Assembly: GCA_916048095.2 (NCBI GenBank) | Contig: OU696585.1 | Coordinates: forward strand, 6,297,460-6,361,459 | Length of the DNA stretch: 64,000 bases | Reading direction: 5' to 3' | Source: Sacculina carcini | Lineage: Eukaryota > Arthropoda > Thecostraca > Sacculinidae | Shown here: positions 46,143 through 59,400 of the stretch, piece by piece | Numbering within the stretch: the stretch's first letter is position 1 | How the letters are laid out: each line of letters begins with the position of its first letter | Program-made: the position numbers and the translations under genes | Notes under the pieces: generated by a model | The model's input: only the letters and a program-made list of their open reading frames with translations | The model's database searches: none | Told to the model about the DNA's origin: nothing

Positions 46143-49100
46143 ATGTCGGCCAACACGCCACTTGTGGCGCATCAATCCACAACCCTGGACGCCGACGGCG
46201 ATGTTTTGCGCGTCTTCCTGCCGCTGCCGGACGTGACAGCCTGCCCATACGAAGACTGCGGCGCCACGTACGCCATCACCCGACGTGGTGGCTACACGCA
46301 GGTACGTGCCAGCATCCTGCGCCATCTGGAGGCGGCCCACGCCGATGTGCGCACATCAGTGTACATGTGCAGGCGGTGCCGACAACCGATGGGCGTGCGA
46401 CCGTCGACCCACCGGTGTCGCCAGCAAACACCCCCGGCAGAGGCGCACACAGCGGTGCTGGCGCCCAGTTTTACCTGCCGGCACTGTCACCAGCGCTTCA
46501 CAAATTCTCGAGCGCTGGTCAACCACACAAACGTGTGCCGGCGCCAGCAGTCAACAGGAGCAAACCGGCGACAGCGACCGTCGGATCCACAGCAGCAACA
46601 GAGGAGGCGGCCAACACACCAGCGGCAGACCAATGGCGAGAGACACACACCACCCTCACACTCACAATCACCACAATCAGAAACACCACCTCCGAGTCCA
46701 CCAACACCACCACCTCACGTAATGTCCCCACGCCCACCACTCCTTCCCACACCACCACTCCTTCGCACACCACCGCTTCTTCCCACACCACTGCTTCTTC
46801 CCACTCTAGCACTCCCACTATCACCTCTTCGTCCACATCAAATCTCTTTTTCATACACACCATCTCCGCTCACACCCCGCATTCCAACCTTCACATCACC
46901 TACCACGCCAACACCCACTCACACATACACCGTATCTCCTCCCACATCCCCACCTACCACCTACACTACTCTCGCCATGGTACCGGGGGCGGGGCTCGCG
47001 CCAGTCGACGCGCGACCTCGTCGACTATCAACGTTTGTACGACTGGCGGGGGGTGTGCGGGAGCGGCCAACTGCAAGCGACACTGCCACGAGACCAGCAC
47101 TGTCCGTCTCGCCGCCGCGCGGTCGCTGGACAGCAGCCGACCCCGCTGCACCGCCAGCGTCACCGCGGTCATACCTGGCGGCACTCATCGGGTCAATCTC
47201 CCCCTCGCCCCCGCCGCGCCCGCCGCGACTGCCGTCTTCATCTCCACCATCATCATCACCTTCGTCATCATCGTCATCCTCTTCGCCATCATCACCACGA
47301 CCATCATCGTCGCAATCGTCCTCGTCATCGTCGTCATCTTCTTCCTCACCAGCATTACATATACGATCTCAACATTCTCCATCAACACCACCAGCACGTA
47401 CACATCACCACACGTCGCCGGCAAACAATGTCGGCAACGCTCCGCGTGCTTCCGGCGTGCCATCGTCGAGACCGGCGCGCCGGCAGAAACGACAACCACA
47501 ACAGGTGAGCACTGCCAGGGGGAGTCAGTCGCAGCAGCGAGCGTCGGTGCCGCCCACACACAGACCACACAACAACCACCACACAAGAAACACCACAAAC
47601 AGACCACACAACAACCACCACACAAGAAGCACCACAAACATGCACACGAACACACTCCCTCGCACGTCCACGCCCTCATCACACTCAACACTGACACCCA
47701 ACAACACCCGACAACACACATTCATTACACCCAACAGGTATGCGCTGCTGTCTCAATCTGATGACAACAGTGCATCACCATCAGTCTCACAACAAAACCA
47801 CACAAGCCAAATCACTTCACCAGGGCGGCGCCGGGTTGTTGGAGAGCAGTCAAATGGACCCACACACCAACACCGAAACAATCACACATCACTACAGAAC
47901 ACGCTCACCCAGTTCCACGAACCACTCACACAAATAAACTGTAACACACCATTCTGCATACTTGACATACTCATTAACACACTCACACAGCAAGCACGGG
48001 ACCTCAGCGGCCTCAACACACGACACCAAAACCACCCAAGACAAAACACGAACACCCACACAAACAATCATACACACACGCACACCGCACAATTCAGCCA
48101 CCACACAGAACACCACGACCACAGACAGATGTGGCGCAGCCCACCATATGATCCGGTAGTTGCAGCGAAAATTCAACGCGACTACCGGACCGGCAAGGCT
48201 GTCGTTTACAGACAGCTGGTGGGTGAGACAACACCACCATGTGACATTGAGCCCTTGGTGGTAGGCAGGCATTTCTGTGGCGAGACTGCCTCGTCGCCGA
48301 GATGGTCTGACCGCCCAACGTCCGTGCCAGACATTACACCTACACCAGCAACCACACTATCACAACCCATCACAACCGCTGAGATCCAGCGCAGAATAAA
48401 CAACACACAAAACACAACACCGGGTCCAGATGGGTTGAGGTATTCAGACTGGAAACGCCTCGATCCTGACTGCTCAATCCTCACAGCCATGTTCAATGCA
48501 TGCCGACTGACTGGGAGGACTCCCACCGCGTGGAAGTCTTCTCGAACCATCCTTCTACACAAGGGTGGTGACCCCCAAGAGCTGAAGAGCTGGCGACCGA
48601 TCGCTCTTGGCAACACAATCGCCAAGCTCTACGCGGGTATTTGGGCCGATCGCCTCTCACACTGGGCTGAAACACACAACATCCTCACACACTCACAAAA
48701 AGGTTTCCGTCCCTTCGATGGCGTGCTGGAACACAACTTTGTGGTACAGTCTGCCATCGCCAGGGCTCGGAAATCCAACACATCGACACACATCACGTTC
48801 ATTGACATAAAAAACGCATTCGGCTCTGTATCACACGCACTCCTGTGGGAGACACTCAGCTTGCTGGGTGTCCCCACAGACACACTTTCAATCATCACAG
48901 ACATATACACCAACAGCACCACAACATTCACCACACAACGAGGTGTATCGGCTCCCATCCCACAAATTGGAGGTGTCAGACAGGGATGTCCGCTCAGTGG
49001 TATTCTCTTTGCCTTCGCAATGGAGCCACTGCTGCGGAGCTTGACCGAGGCAGGCGTTGAACATCTCGCCCTTGCTGATGACGTCGCCCTCATCTGTCAC

Positions 49101-50705
49101 AGCGAGTCTCAGCTCTCTCTGGCACTGTCTCAGGTGCACGATATCTGCGCGTGGGCTGGTCTCTCCATCAATGCCAGCAAATGCGCAGTATTGTCACCTG
49201 TCGCGCCTCTCAGCACTCCAGCTGTCCTCAATGGCGTGCCTCTGCCCTCACTCGAGGCGGAGGGGCAGTACAGGTACCTGGGGAGACCGACTGGCAGGTC
49301 TTTCCTGCACGCCGACATGGATCAGCTCATGTCCGATGTTCGCCGCAAATCTAATCTTATTCTGCATTCTGCTCTTGCCCCCTGGCAAAAACTTGACTCC
49401 CTTCGCTCTTTTATCACTCCTATTCTCACTCACCCTCTTCGTCTAGGCCTCCTCACTAAAACAAGCCTTAGCCGACTACAACGAGAAATCGTGTGGAAGG
49501 TGAAGGGCTTGCTCAATCTACCGTCTCGCTCTACTCTTCACTATCTTTTCTCTCCTACTTCTTGTGGCGGCATTGGGCTGAGTGATCTGTGTCAAGAGGC
49601 GGACATCTTGCTTGTTTCGTCATCGCTGCAGCTATTGCACTGCAAAGACGCTCGTGTAGCGACCCTGGCACTCGATCAGTTGCGGCGTGTCGTTGCCGGC
49701 AGGGTGCAGTCGGAGCCCACCACACAGCAGCTGGTGGACTACCTCAACGGGTGCCGAATGCGTCAAGGAGGCGGCTACGCCACGCGCACGTCGCGCACGC
49801 GAGTCGCCTTCAGGACCATTATGGCCAGATCGGCTCTCCGTTGGGGACCTACTGCGGACGGTGTACCCGCACTGTTCCTCAACGGCAAGGAGGTGTCTCC
49901 GCGCAAGTCATCTGCGATCATCCGAGATGAAGTGCGCAAATGGCGGCAGGCGAAGCTGGTTGGGCTGCCGCACCAGGGCAAAGTGATGTCCAGTGTGGCG
50001 GAGCAGCCAGTTAGCTCGCACTACACCTACAACGGTAGTTTCACGCGGTTTGCCGAGTGGCGCTTTGTGCACCGGGCCCGTCTGGGTCTAGTGCCACTCA
50101 ATGGCTACTCCCGTGGAGCGCAGGCAGTCAATACCAGCTGCCGCCGTTGTGGGTACGCCAATGAGACCCTCCCGCACGTGCTCACACACTGTCGTGTGCA
50201 CAGCGCCGCACAGCAACACAGGCACAATGCTATTCTGGCACGCCTGGTGCGCGCGCTGCCGGCTGCTGATCGGACAGGTGGAAACACTCGCGTCAACCAA
50301 CGCGTTCCTGGCAGCACGTCGACACTACGGCCTGACCTCATCGTCACTCGAGGCAACCAGGTCGTAATTGTCGACGTCACAGTGGCGTTTGAGAACGGCT
50401 GTCAGGCATTCCAGTCAGCAGCTGATGAAAAGGTCGCCAAATACGCGGAGTTGGCGGCCGAAATACGGTCCCGGGGCAAGCAGGTGGATCTGCTAGCCTT
50501 TGTTGTGGGCTCGCTCGGCACCTGGTGGAAAGGTAACGAGCGTGTCCTGGGCCGCCTGCACATCAGTCGTCGCTACAGCCGACTCATGCGACGGCTGATG
50601 GTGTCGGAGACGCTGCGGTGGTCACGTGACGTGTATGTCGAACATGTCACGGGCCATCGGCAGTACGCGGAGCCCGCTCCCAGAGCGGACACATATCTTC
50701 TCTAA
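46143..50705 (+). CDS. Retrotransposon polyprotein (E4), RT box LADD
   Basis: Intact 1520-codon frame. It carries LADD at the RT catalytic box, like E2 and E5, and a private Pro to Leu change in the linker (RPALSVSPP). Zinc fingers, knuckle and endonuclease residues are unchanged. Confidence 0.94.
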   Translation: MSANTPLVAHQSTTLDADGDVLRVFLPLPDVTACPYEDCGATYAITRRGGYTQVRASILRHLEAAHADVRTSVYMCRRCRQPMGVRPSTHRCRQQTPPAEAHTAVLAPSFTCRHCHQRFTNSRALVNHTNVCRRQQSTGANRRQRPSDPQQQQRRRPTHQRQTNGERHTPPSHSQSPQSETPPPSPPTPPPHVMSPRPPLLPTPPLLRTPPLLPTPLLLPTLALPLSPLRPHQISFSYTPSPLTPRIPTFTSPTTPTPTHTYTVSPPTSPPTTYTTLAMVPGAGLAPVDARPRRLSTFVRLAGGVRERPTASDTATRPALSVSPPRGRWTAADPAAPPASPRSYLAALIGSISPSPPPRPPRLPSSSPPSSSPSSSSSSSSPSSPRPSSSQSSSSSSSSSSSPALHIRSQHSPSTPPARTHHHTSPANNVGNAPRASGVPSSRPARRQKRQPQQVSTARGSQSQQRASVPPTHRPHNNHHTRNTTNRPHNNHHTRSTTNMHTNTLPRTSTPSSHSTLTPNNTRQHTFITPNRYALLSQSDDNSASPSVSQQNHTSQITSPGRRRVVGEQSNGPTHQHRNNHTSLQNTLTQFHEPLTQINCNTPFCILDILINTLTQQARDLSGLNTRHQNHPRQNTNTHTNNHTHTHTAQFSHHTEHHDHRQMWRSPPYDPVVAAKIQRDYRTGKAVVYRQLVGETTPPCDIEPLVVGRHFCGETASSPRWSDRPTSVPDITPTPATTLSQPITTAEIQRRINNTQNTTPGPDGLRYSDWKRLDPDCSILTAMFNACRLTGRTPTAWKSSRTILLHKGGDPQELKSWRPIALGNTIAKLYAGIWADRLSHWAETHNILTHSQKGFRPFDGVLEHNFVVQSAIARARKSNTSTHITFIDIKNAFGSVSHALLWETLSLLGVPTDTLSIITDIYTNSTTTFTTQRGVSAPIPQIGGVRQGCPLSGILFAFAMEPLLRSLTEAGVEHLALADDVALICHSESQLSLALSQVHDICAWAGLSINASKCAVLSPVAPLSTPAVLNGVPLPSLEAEGQYRYLGRPTGRSFLHADMDQLMSDVRRKSNLILHSALAPWQKLDSLRSFITPILTHPLRLGLLTKTSLSRLQREIVWKVKGLLNLPSRSTLHYLFSPTSCGGIGLSDLCQEADILLVSSSLQLLHCKDARVATLALDQLRRVVAGRVQSEPTTQQLVDYLNGCRMRQGGGYATRTSRTRVAFRTIMARSALRWGPTADGVPALFLNGKEVSPRKSSAIIRDEVRKWRQAKLVGLPHQGKVMSSVAEQPVSSHYTYNGSFTRFAEWRFVHRARLGLVPLNGYSRGAQAVNTSCRRCGYANETLPHVLTHCRVHSAAQQHRHNAILARLVRALPAADRTGGNTRVNQRVPGSTSTLRPDLIVTRGNQVVIVDVTVAFENGCQAFQSAADEKVAKYAELAAEIRSRGKQVDLLAFVVGSLGTWWKGNERVLGRLHISRRYSRLMRRLMVSETLRWSRDVYVEHVTGHRQYAEPAPRADTYLL

Positions 50706-51226
50706 GCACACTCACACACACTCACATCTCTTATCAATATGTATGCCTTAGTCATATTGCGTGTGTTATGTATATGTATGTATGTGTGTATGTATTTGTG
50801 TGTGTATGTATGTACCAGGCGGTGTCCTGCGACATTTATAATTGTTATTGAATTGTCTAATGATATATGTATGTGTATGTATTTGCGAATGTGTGCGTGT
50901 GTGTGTGTATGTGTGGATGTGTGTGTGTGTATGTATGTGCCAGGCGGTGTCCTGCGACATTTATAATTGTTATTGAATTGTCTAATGATATATGTATGTG
51001 TATGTATTTGCGAATGTATGTGCGTCTGTGTGTGTGTGTGTGTGTGTATAGGTATGTGTGTGTGTGTGTAGGAGTGTGCGTGTGTATTGTCATGTGACAA
51101 TTACAAATATTCTTTTCAATGTAACTTAAATCTTAATGATACCCATCTACCACATGCCATGTGGCATTGTTTGTATACCTGGCAATTGTGTAAATTTGTT
51201 TTTTATCATGTGCTAATAAAAGAAAA
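50706..51226 (+). other. Element 3' UTR (E4)
   Basis: TG-rich tract with the ccaggcggtgtcctgcgac duplication, both perfect hairpins and the aataaaagaaaa end, in the E4/E5 repeat-length form. Confidence 0.7.
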
Positions 51227-52393
51227 TATCTGTTCTTTTCAGCTTAATATCTGAAACGTCCCCTACATGGGGACCAGTATATTAAACTGATTTTTGCAGA
51301 TTGGCGGGGTCACAGGGCTTGCTCTGTTCCTGCCGCGGGTCGACCCGGTATTGCACTACATCCGGGAACGGTCCATTTTAACTACTATCAAAACAATTCT
51401 GGCACTCAATCCAGTTAATCATTCATTTATAATCGTGTATAATCAATATAATCAAACCTAGGTAACGGGAGCGGGGATCACGCCAGTCGATGCACGCCCT
51501 CGTCGACTCTCTACGTTGGTCCGACTGGCGGGGTCAATATTCTACCATCTACTCCTCGTAAACCAGCAATAGTAGAGCTATACAAATTACACCACTGTGT
51601 AGAGAATTTTCTATACTACAAGATAGGCTATATTTTAAATCGAAAAAATTTCAAAATTCCAATCTACATTACAAATTTAATTTAACTCCACGCGTCCGAT
51701 TTTCTATACTTTTTTCTCTATTTCTCAGCAACTAAATATCACACATCTAAATAAATAATACCATCATGCTGGCAATTTTGCTTTCTACAACACGGTATAT
51801 ATTTCCATTTTCCAGAGTGTATTAAAAAGTTACGGCGGTGTGAAGTCAAAATGACAAAGTCAAAAAGGCAAAATTAGCACTGAAAAAAGTTAATATTTTG
51901 GTAAATATTTTGGTCAATACTCCTCATAAACCAGAAATGGCACAGCCAAAAGAGAAGACTGAAATGACGTATAATTATAGGTATCGTTGTATTTTTCAAT
52001 AGTTCATTATAGGTGCCGTTCAGACAGAGGTCTTCATGCAGTAATCAGAGCGCCACCTAGTGACAACTACTGGAAGCAAAACTCTACCGTCGAGACGTGG
52101 CGGCATATCGTCGTTTGATGTTAATTTGCGGTGTTCGTTTGATGTTGATTGAAGTCCCTATTGATTCATTAACTGATTCAATGATTGATATGATTATCAG
52201 CTAGACTTATTTTAGATGCGTGTGCGAGTGTGTAAAAAGTGTATATAGTCATGAAATGCACGAAAGTGGCCATTTGATATACATTTTTCACGTTGAGAAG
52301 CACATGAAGTCTCAAATTTATATTACTGGGTCAATTGATCAGCTCTAGTTGACCTCATCGTTCAAATAAGTCAGATCCAGATCAAAAATCTGT

Positions 52394-52580
52394 ATCGCTT
52401 CTCGGCCTCAGGCTAAGATCAAAGTGTAGTATCTGTTCTTTTCAGCTTAATATCTGAAACGTCCCCTACATGGGGACCAGTATATTAAACTGATTTTTGC
52501 AGATTGGCGGGGTCACAGGGCTTGCTCTGTTCCTGCCGCGGGTCGACCCGGTATTGCACTACATCCGGGAACGGTCCATT
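52394..52580 (+). ncRNA. U2: U2 snRNA gene, unit 22
   Basis: Complete U2 copy; GCACTAC loop IV; spacer of the caaaactctacc and gcgagtg type. Confidence 0.96.
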
Positions 52581-53596
52581 TTAACTACTATCAAAACAAT
52601 TCTGGCACTCAATCCAGTTAATCATTCATTTATAATCGTGTATAATCAATATAATCAAACCTAGGTAACGGGAGCGGGGATCACGCCAGTCGATGCACGC
52701 CCTCGTCGACTCTCTACGTTGGTCCGACTGGCGGGGTCAATATTCTACCATCTACTCCTCGTAAACCAGCAATAGTAGAGCTATACAAATTACACCACTG
52801 TGTAGAGAATTTTCTATACTACAAGATAGGCTATATTTTAAATCGAAAAAATTTCAAAATTCCAATCTACATTACAAATTTAATTTAACTCCACGCGTCC
52901 GATTTTCTATACTTTTTTCTCTATTTCTCAGCAACTAAATATCACACATCTAAATAAATAATACCATCATGCTGGCAATTTTGCTTTCTACAACACGGTA
53001 TATATTTCCATTTTCCAGAGTGTATTAAAAAGTTACGGCGGTGTGAAGTCAAAATGACAAAGTCAAAAAGGCAAAATTAGCACTGAAAAAAGTTAATATT
53101 TTGGTAAATATTTTGGTCAATACTCCTCATAAACCAGAAATGGCACAGCCAAAAGAGAAGACTGAAATGACGTATAATTATAGGTATCGTTGTATTTTTC
53201 AATAGTTCATTATAGGTGCCGTTCAGACAGAGGTCTTCATGCAGTAATCAGAGCGCCACCTAGTGACAACTACTGGAAGCAGAACTCGACCGTCGAGACG
53301 TGGCGGCATATCGTCGTTTGATGTTAATTTGCGGTGTTCGTTTGATGTTGATTGAAGTCCCTATTGATTCATTAACTGATTCAATGATTGATATGATTAT
53401 CAGCTAGACTTATTTTAGATGCGTGTGCAAGTGTGTAAAAAGTGTATATAGTCATGAAATGCACGAAAGTGGCCATTTGATATACATTTTTCACGTTGAG
53501 AAGCACATGAAGTCTCAAATTTATATTACTGGGTCAATTGATCAGCTCTAGTTGACCTCATCGTTCAAATAAGTCAGATCCAGATCAAAAATCTGT

Positions 53597-53783
53597 ATCG
53601 CTTCTCGGCCTCAGGCTAAGATCAAAGTGTAGTATCTGTTCTTTTCAGCTTAATATCTGAAACGTCCCCTACATGGGGACCAGTATATTAAACTGATTTT
53701 TGCAGATTGGCGGGGTCACAGGGCTTGCTCTGTTCCTGCCGCGGGTCGACCCGGTATTGCACTACATCCGGGAACGGTCCATT
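53597..53783 (+). ncRNA. U2: U2 snRNA gene, unit 23
   Basis: Complete U2 copy; spacer of the cagaactcgacc and gcaagtg type. Confidence 0.96.
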
Positions 53784-54800
53784 TTAACTACTATCAAAAC
53801 AATTCTGGCACTCAATCCAGTTAATCATTCATTTATAATCGTGTATAATCAATATAATCAAACCTAGGTAACGGGAGCGGGGATCACGCCAGTCGATGCA
53901 CGCCCTCGTCGACTCTCTACGTTGGTCCGACTGGCGGGGTCAATATTCTACCATCTACTCCTCGTAAACCAGCAATAGTAGAGCTATACAAATTACACCA
54001 CTGTGTAGAGAATTTTCTATACTACAAGATAGGCTATATTTTAAATCGAAAAAATTTCAAAATTCCAATCTACATTACAAATTGTATTTAAACTCCACGC
54101 GTCCGATTTTCTATACTTTTTTCTCTATTTCTCAGCAACTAAATATCACACATCTAAATAAATAATACCATCATGCTGGCAATTTTGCTTTCTACAACAC
54201 GGTATATATTTCCATTTTCCAGAGTGTATTAAAAAGTTACGGCGGTGTGAAGTCAAAATGACAAAGTCAAAAAGGCAAAATTAGCACTGAAAAAAGTTAA
54301 TATTTTGGTAAATATTTTGGTCAATACTCCTCATAAACCAGAAATGGCACAGCCAAAAGAGAAGACTGAAATGACGTATAATTATAGGTATCGTTGTATT
54401 TTTCAATAGTTCATTATAGGTGCCGTTCAGACAGAGGTCTTCATGCAGTAATCAGAGCGCCACCTAGTGACAACTACTGGAAGCAGAACTCGACCGTCGA
54501 GACGTGGCGGCATATCGTCGTTTGATGTTAATTTGCGGTGTTCGTTTGATGTTGATTGAAGTCCCTATTGATTCATTAACTGATTCAATGATTGATATGA
54601 TTATCAGCTAGACTTATTTTAGATGCGTGTGCAAGTGTGTAAAAAGTGTATATAGTCATGAAATGCACGAAAGTGGCCATTTGATATACATTTTTCACGT
54701 TGAGAAGCACATGAAGTCTCAAATTTATATTACTGGGTCAATTGATCAGCTCTAGTTGACCTCATCGTTCAAATAAGTCAGATCCAGATCAAAAATCTGT

Positions 54801-54987
54801 ATCGCTTCTCGGCCTCAGGCTAAGATCAAAGTGTAGTATCTGTTCTTTTCAGCTTAATATCTGAAACGTCCCCTACATGGGGACCAGTATATTAAACTGA
54901 TTTTTGCAGATTGGCGGGGTCACAGGGCTTGCTCTGTTCCTGCCGCGGGTCGACCCGGTATTGCACTACATCCGGGAACGGTCCATT
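54801..54987 (+). ncRNA. U2: U2 snRNA gene, unit 24
   Basis: Complete U2 copy; spacer of the cagaactcgacc and gcaagtg type, with the attgtatttaaac variant near 54080. Confidence 0.96.
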
Positions 54988-56450
54988 TTAACTACTATCA
55001 AAACAATTCTGGCACTCAATCCAGTTAATCATTCATTTATAATCGTGTATAATCAATATAATCAAACCTAGGTAACGGGAGCGGGGATCACGCCAGTCGA
55101 TGCACGCCCTCGTCGACTCTCTACGTTGGTCCGACTGGCGGGGTCAATATTCTACCATCTACTCCTCGTAAACCAGCAATAGTAGAGCTATACAAATTAC
55201 ACCACTGTGTAGAGAATTTTCTATACTACAAGATAGGCTATATTTTAAATCGAAAAAATTTCAAAATTCCAATCTACATTACAAATTTAATTTAACTCCA
55301 CGCGTCCGATTTTCTATACTTTTTTCTCTATTTCTCAGCAACTAAATATCACACATCTAAATAAATAATACCATCATGCTGGCAATTTTGCTTTCTACAA
55401 CACGGTATATATTTCCATTTTCCAGAGTGTATTAAAAAGTTACGGCGGTGTGAAGTCAAAATGACAAAGTCAAAAAGGCAAAATTAGCACTGAAAAAAGT
55501 TAATATTTTGGTAAATATTTTGGTCAATACTCCTCATAAACCAGAAATGGCACAGCCAAAAGAGAAGACTGAAATGACGTATAATTATAGGTATCGTTGT
55601 ATTTTTCAATAGTTCATTATAGGTGCCGTTCAGACAGAGGTCTTCATGCAGTAATCAGAGCGCCACCTAGTGACAACTACTGGAAGCAGAACTCGACCGT
55701 CGAGACGTGGCGGCATATCGTCGTTTGATGTTAATTTGCGGTGTTCGTTTGATGTTGATTGAAGTCCCTATTGATTCATTAACTGATTCAATGATTGATA
55801 TGATTATCAGCTAGACTTATTTTAGATGCGTGTGCAAGTGTGTAAAAAGTGTATATAGTCATGAAATGCACGAAAGTGGCCATTTGATATACATTTTTCA
55901 CGTTGAGAAGCACATGAAGTCTCAAATTTATATTACTGGGTCAATTGATCAGCTCTAGTTGACCTCATCGTTCAAATAAGTCAGATCCAGATCAAAAATC
56001 TGTATCGCTTCTCGGCCTCAGGCTAAGATCAAAGTGTAGTGGTAAGTACTGTCTAGGCTATTGTTTTTTCTGGGAATAGGTTCTCGTTTACGCCGCAAGG
56101 TATTGCATTGAACGGCCCAACCTCTACCTACTCTTCCCCTTTTTCTGTTGTACTCTATTCTCACTTCTTTGCTGTCTGCTCTCACTTCTTTTTTGCTCTC
56201 TACTCTCACTTCTTTTTTGCTCTCTACTCTCACTTCTTTTTTGCTCTCTACTCTCACTTCTCTTGTCTCCTGCTACTCTACCTCTCTCTTCGCTCCTCGC
56301 TCCTCTACCTCTCTCTTCGCTCCTCTACTCCTCGCTACTCTTTTACGCTTCCACTACACTGAACCCTGGCCGGAGGTGGGAGGCGGTGTTTTGTGGCTGT
56401 GATCGGCGTCTGTGTTTGTGTGTTTGGCTGTGATCGGTGTGTGTATCGTG

Positions 56451-59400
56451 ATGTCGGCCAACACGCCACTTGTGGCGCATCAATCCACAACCCTGGACGC
56501 CGACGGCGATGTTTTGCGCGTCTTCCTGCCGCTGCCGGACGTGACAGCCTGCCCATACGAAGACTGCGGCGCCACGTACGCCATCACCCGACGTGGTGGC
56601 TACACGCAGGTACGTGCCAGCATCCTGCGCCATCTGGAGGCGGCCCACGCCGATGTGCGCACATCAGTGTACATGTGCAGGCGGTGCCGACAACCGATGG
56701 GCGTGCGACCGTCGACCCACCGGTGTCGCCAGCAAACACCCCCGGCAGAGGCGCACACAGCGGTGCTGGCGCCCAGTTTTACCTGCCGGCACTGTCACCA
56801 GCGCTTCACAAATTCTCGAGCGCTGGTCAACCACACAAACGTGTGCCGGCGCCAGCAGTCAACAGGAGCAAACCGGCGACAGCGACCGTCGGATCCACAG
56901 CAGCAACAGAGGAGGCGGCCAACACACCAGCGGCAGACCAATGGCGAGAGACACACACCACCCTCACACTCACAATCACCACAATCAGAAACACCACCTC
57001 CGAGTCCACCAACACCACCACCTCACGTAATGTCCCCACGCCCACCACTCCTTCCCACACCACCACTCCTTCGCACACCACCGCTTCTTCCCACACCACT
57101 GCTTCTTCCCACTCTAGCACTCCCACTATCACCTCTTCGTCCACATCAAATCTCTTTTTCATACACACCATCTCCGCTCACACCCCGCATTCCAACCTTC
57201 ACATCACCTACCACGCCAACACCCACTCACACATACACCGTATCTCCTCCCACATCCCCACCTACCACCTACACTACTCTCGCCATGGTACCGGGGGCGG
57301 GGCTCGCGCCAGTCGACGCGCGACCTCGTCGACTATCAACGTTTGTACGACTGGCGGGGGGTGTGCGGGAGCGGCCAACTGCAAGCGACACTGCCACGAG
57401 ACCAGCACCGTCCGTCTCGCCGCCGCGCGGTCGCTGGACAGCAGCCGACCCCGCTGCACCGCCAGCGTCACCGCGGTCATACCTGGCGGCACTCATCGGG
57501 TCAATCTCCCCCTCGCCCCCGCCGCGCCCGCCGCGACTGCCGTCTTCATCTCCACCATCATCATCACCTTCGTCATCATCGTCATCCTCTTCGCCATCAT
57601 CACCACGACCATCATCGTCGCAATCGTCCTCGTCATCGTCGTCATCTTCTTCCTCACCAGCATTACATATACGATCTCAACATTCTCCATCAACACCACC
57701 AGCACGTACACATCACCACACGTCGCCGGCAAACAATGTCGGCAACGCTCCGCGTGCTTCCGGCGTGCCATCGTCGAGACCGGCGCGCCGGCAGAAACGA
57801 CAACCACAACAGGTGAGCACTGCCAGGGGGAGTCAGTCGCAGCAGCGAGCGTCGGTGCCGCCCACACACAGACCACACAACAACCACCACACAAGAAACA
57901 CCACAAACAGACCACACAACAACCACCACACAAGAAGCACCACAAACATGCACACGAACACACTCCCTCGCACGTCCACGCCCTCATCACACTCAACACT
58001 GACACCCAACAACACCCGACAACACACATTCATTACACCCAACAGGTATGCGCTGCTGTCTCAATCTGATGACAACAGTGCATCACCATCAGTCTCACAA
58101 CAAAACCACACAAGCCAAATCACTTCACCAGGGCGGCGCCGGGTTGTTGGAGAGCAGTCAAATGGACCCACACACCAACACCGAAACAATCACACATCAC
58201 TACAGAACACGCTCACCCAGTTCCACGAACCACTCACACAAATAAACTGTAACACACCATTCTGCATACTTGACATACTCATTAACACACTCACACAGCA
58301 AGCACGGGACCTCAGCGGCCTCAACACACGACACCAAAACCACCCAAGACAAAACACGAACACCCACACAAACAATCATACACACACGCACACCGCACAA
58401 TTCAGCCACCACACAGAACACCACGACCACAGACAGATGTGGCGCAGCCCACCATATGATCCGGTAGTTGCAGCGAAAATTCAACGCGACTACCGGACCG
58501 GCAAGGCTGTCGTTTACAGACAGCTGGTGGGTGAGACAACACCACCATGTGACATTGAGCCCTTGGTGGTAGGCAGGCATTTCTGTGGCGAGACTGCCTC
58601 GTCGCCGAGATGGTCTGACCGCCCAACGTCCGTGCCAGACATTACACCTACACCAGCAACCACACTATCACAACCCATCACAACCGCTGAGATCCAGCGC
58701 AGAATAAACAACACACAAAACACAACACCGGGTCCAGATGGGTTGAGGTATTCAGACTGGAAACGCCTCGATCCTGACTGCTCAATCCTCACAGCCATGT
58801 TCAATGCATGCCGACTGACTGGGAGGACTCCCACCGCGTGGAAGTCTTCTCGAACCATCCTTCTACACAAGGGTGGTGACCCCCAAGAGCTGAAGAGCTG
58901 GCGACCGATCGCTCTTGGCAACACAATCGCCAAGCTCTACGCGGGTATTTGGGCCGATCGCCTCTCACACTGGGCTGAAACACACAACATCCTCACACAC
59001 TCACAAAAAGGTTTCCGTCCCTTCGATGGCGTGCTGGAACACAACTTTGTGGTACAGTCTGCCATCGCCAGGGCTCGGAAATCCAACACATCGACACACA
59101 TCACGTTCATTGACATAAAAAACGCATTCGGCTCTGTATCACACGCACTCCTGTGGGAGACACTCAGCTTGCTGGGTGTCCCCACAGACACACTTTCAAT
59201 CATCACAGACATATACACCAACAGCACCACAACATTCACCACACAACGAGGTGTATCGGCTCCCATCCCACAAATTGGAGGTGTCAGACAGGGATGTCCG
59301 CTCAGTGGTATTCTCTTTGCCTTCGCAATGGAGCCACTGCTGCGGAGCTTGACCGAGGCAGGCGTTGAACATCTCGCCCTTGCTGATGACGTCGCCCTCA

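Larger units (their letters stand above)
45732..51226 (+). mobile_element. Full-length U2-specific non-LTR retrotransposon E4
   Basis: A 5495-bp copy. With E5 it shares the length, a leader variant (gctgtctgctctcac), a shorter T run after the 5' splice-site-like sequence and the gtatgtatttgtgtg form of the 3' UTR, so E4 and E5 are sister copies, probably duplicated with the array. Confidence 0.95.
45696..51377 (+). pseudogene. U2: U2 snRNA gene split by element E4
   Basis: U2 5' part is 45696-45731 and the 3' part is 51227-51377; GCACTAC loop IV. Confidence 0.95.
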
